Origin: a virus
Length of the DNA stretch: 27,292 nucleotides
Direction: 5' to 3' (one strand)
IMG/VR virus record: IMGVR_UViG_3300050015_000136
Coordinates: 1-27,292 of that record
Each line of letters starts with the position of its first letter. Positions within the stretch are counted from its first letter, which is position 1. Position numbers and translations under genes: made by a program. Below the pieces are notes generated by a model. That model made no database searches and had not been told where the DNA came from. It saw only the letters and a program-made list of their open reading frames with translations. Below are positions 26,900 to 27,292 of this stretch, piece after piece.

Positions 26900-27292
26900 G
26901 ATATCAACTTTATAAATCTTGTTAGCATTACTCTCTGTTTCTTTTGTTGTAATCCATATTCCGTCATTGTGGTTACCATCATATTATTAGTCATTGGTGT
27001 ATTTAGATCTGGTTTATCTAAATGAATCTTTAATTTTCTTCCACCAGGAATAATATAAAATTCATCATATCCTCGATCTGTATATAAAATATAACCATTT
27101 TTCTTTATTTCTATTTCTTCCTCTTTGTTAGGTTTGTTAACAACAAAGAAACCAACAATATTGATATTTGTTTTGTTTTTTAGAATATTTAAAAATTGAG
27201 TTGTATTTTCCAATTTACTACCAGTTAATTGGTAATCTAAATGATTAACAGAATCTCTCAAATATACATCTTCTTTTCCGTAATCAATGAAA
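26896..27292 (-). CDS. C-terminal part of a CobT-like vWA-domain protein (runs off the window)
   Basis: The frame stays open to the right edge, so the start lies outside. Visible are LDYQLTGSKLENTTQFLNIL and NINIVGFFVVNKP, the pattern of a vWA domain, then a segment with YDEFYIIPGGRKL and a final basic helix (KKQRVMLTRFIKLIS) that is typical for phage vWA partners of CobS-like AAA+ proteins. MIDAS residues are probably upstream and not visible. The adjacent AAA+ gene supports the call. Confidence 0.5.
   Translation of the reverse strand, partial: FIDYGKEDVYLRDSVNHLDYQLTGSKLENTTQFLNILKNKTNINIVGFFVVNKPNKEEEIEIKKNGYILYTDRGYDEFYIIPGGRKLKIHLDKPDLNTPMTNNMMVTTMTEYGLQQKKQRVMLTRFIKLIS

Noticed and set aside
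1-27292. CRISPR arrays, IS elements, integrase or attachment sites
   Set aside because: No regularly spaced repeats, transposase motifs or integrase signatures were seen.

Overview
The window is part of an AT-rich genome of a tailed double-stranded DNA phage of the T4 superfamily. The evidence is the T4 replication set: a sliding clamp (gp45 type), both clamp-loader subunits (gp44 and gp62), the translational repressor RegA, a family B DNA polymerase of gp43 type, a GH24 lysozyme and dUTPase. Late-promoter-like TATAAATA boxes and a run of about ten tRNA genes agree with this. Almost everything is on the minus strand; the lysozyme gene is the one clear plus-strand gene. The host is unknown. 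Near-perfect TTGACA/TATAAT promoters suggest a bacterium with a typical sigma70.

Layout, read from the right edge in the direction of most transcription. 20.8-27.3 kb holds a vWA/AAA+ (CobT/CobS-like) pair, the clamp, the clamp loader and regA, with small genes of unknown function between them. 14.6-20.8 kb holds an RNA ligase with an OB-fold-like N-terminus, a RlaP-like nucleotidyltransferase, a PTH2-like protein and five tRNAs. 8.4-14.6 kb is a mosaic of tRNAs, small ORFs, an ATP-dependent DNA ligase with a WGR-like N-terminus and several visibly GC-rich short genes that look recently acquired. 5.2-8.4 kb holds nucleotide-metabolism genes (dUTPase, a deoxyribosyltransferase-like protein), a thioredoxin-fold protein, a membrane protein and the lysozyme.

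The most striking locus is 0.6-5.2 kb, where the DNA polymerase gene is broken several times. The N-terminal part (exonuclease and motif A, 508 aa) ends in the fingers. A second reading frame starts 65 nt later, is interrupted by a 233-nt group I intron exactly inside motif B (NSL/YG), and then runs into the N-half of an intein placed between the last catalytic Asp and the Ser of motif C (YSDTD/S). That intein half ends at a stop codon. A free-standing Vsr-like (EDxHD type) homing endonuclease gene follows, overlapping both neighbours. A separate GTG-started ORF then supplies the C-half of the intein and the rest of the polymerase, which also carries an inserted zinc-ribbon-like C-x2-C...C-x2-C segment. 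RNA splicing and protein trans-splicing would be needed to make the enzyme, which would then work as a two-subunit polymerase of about 911 residues, the size of T4/RB69 gp43.

The genes form a lytic-phage replication and nucleotide-supply region with RNA repair and translation support. All function calls are from motifs read by eye; no database search was run.
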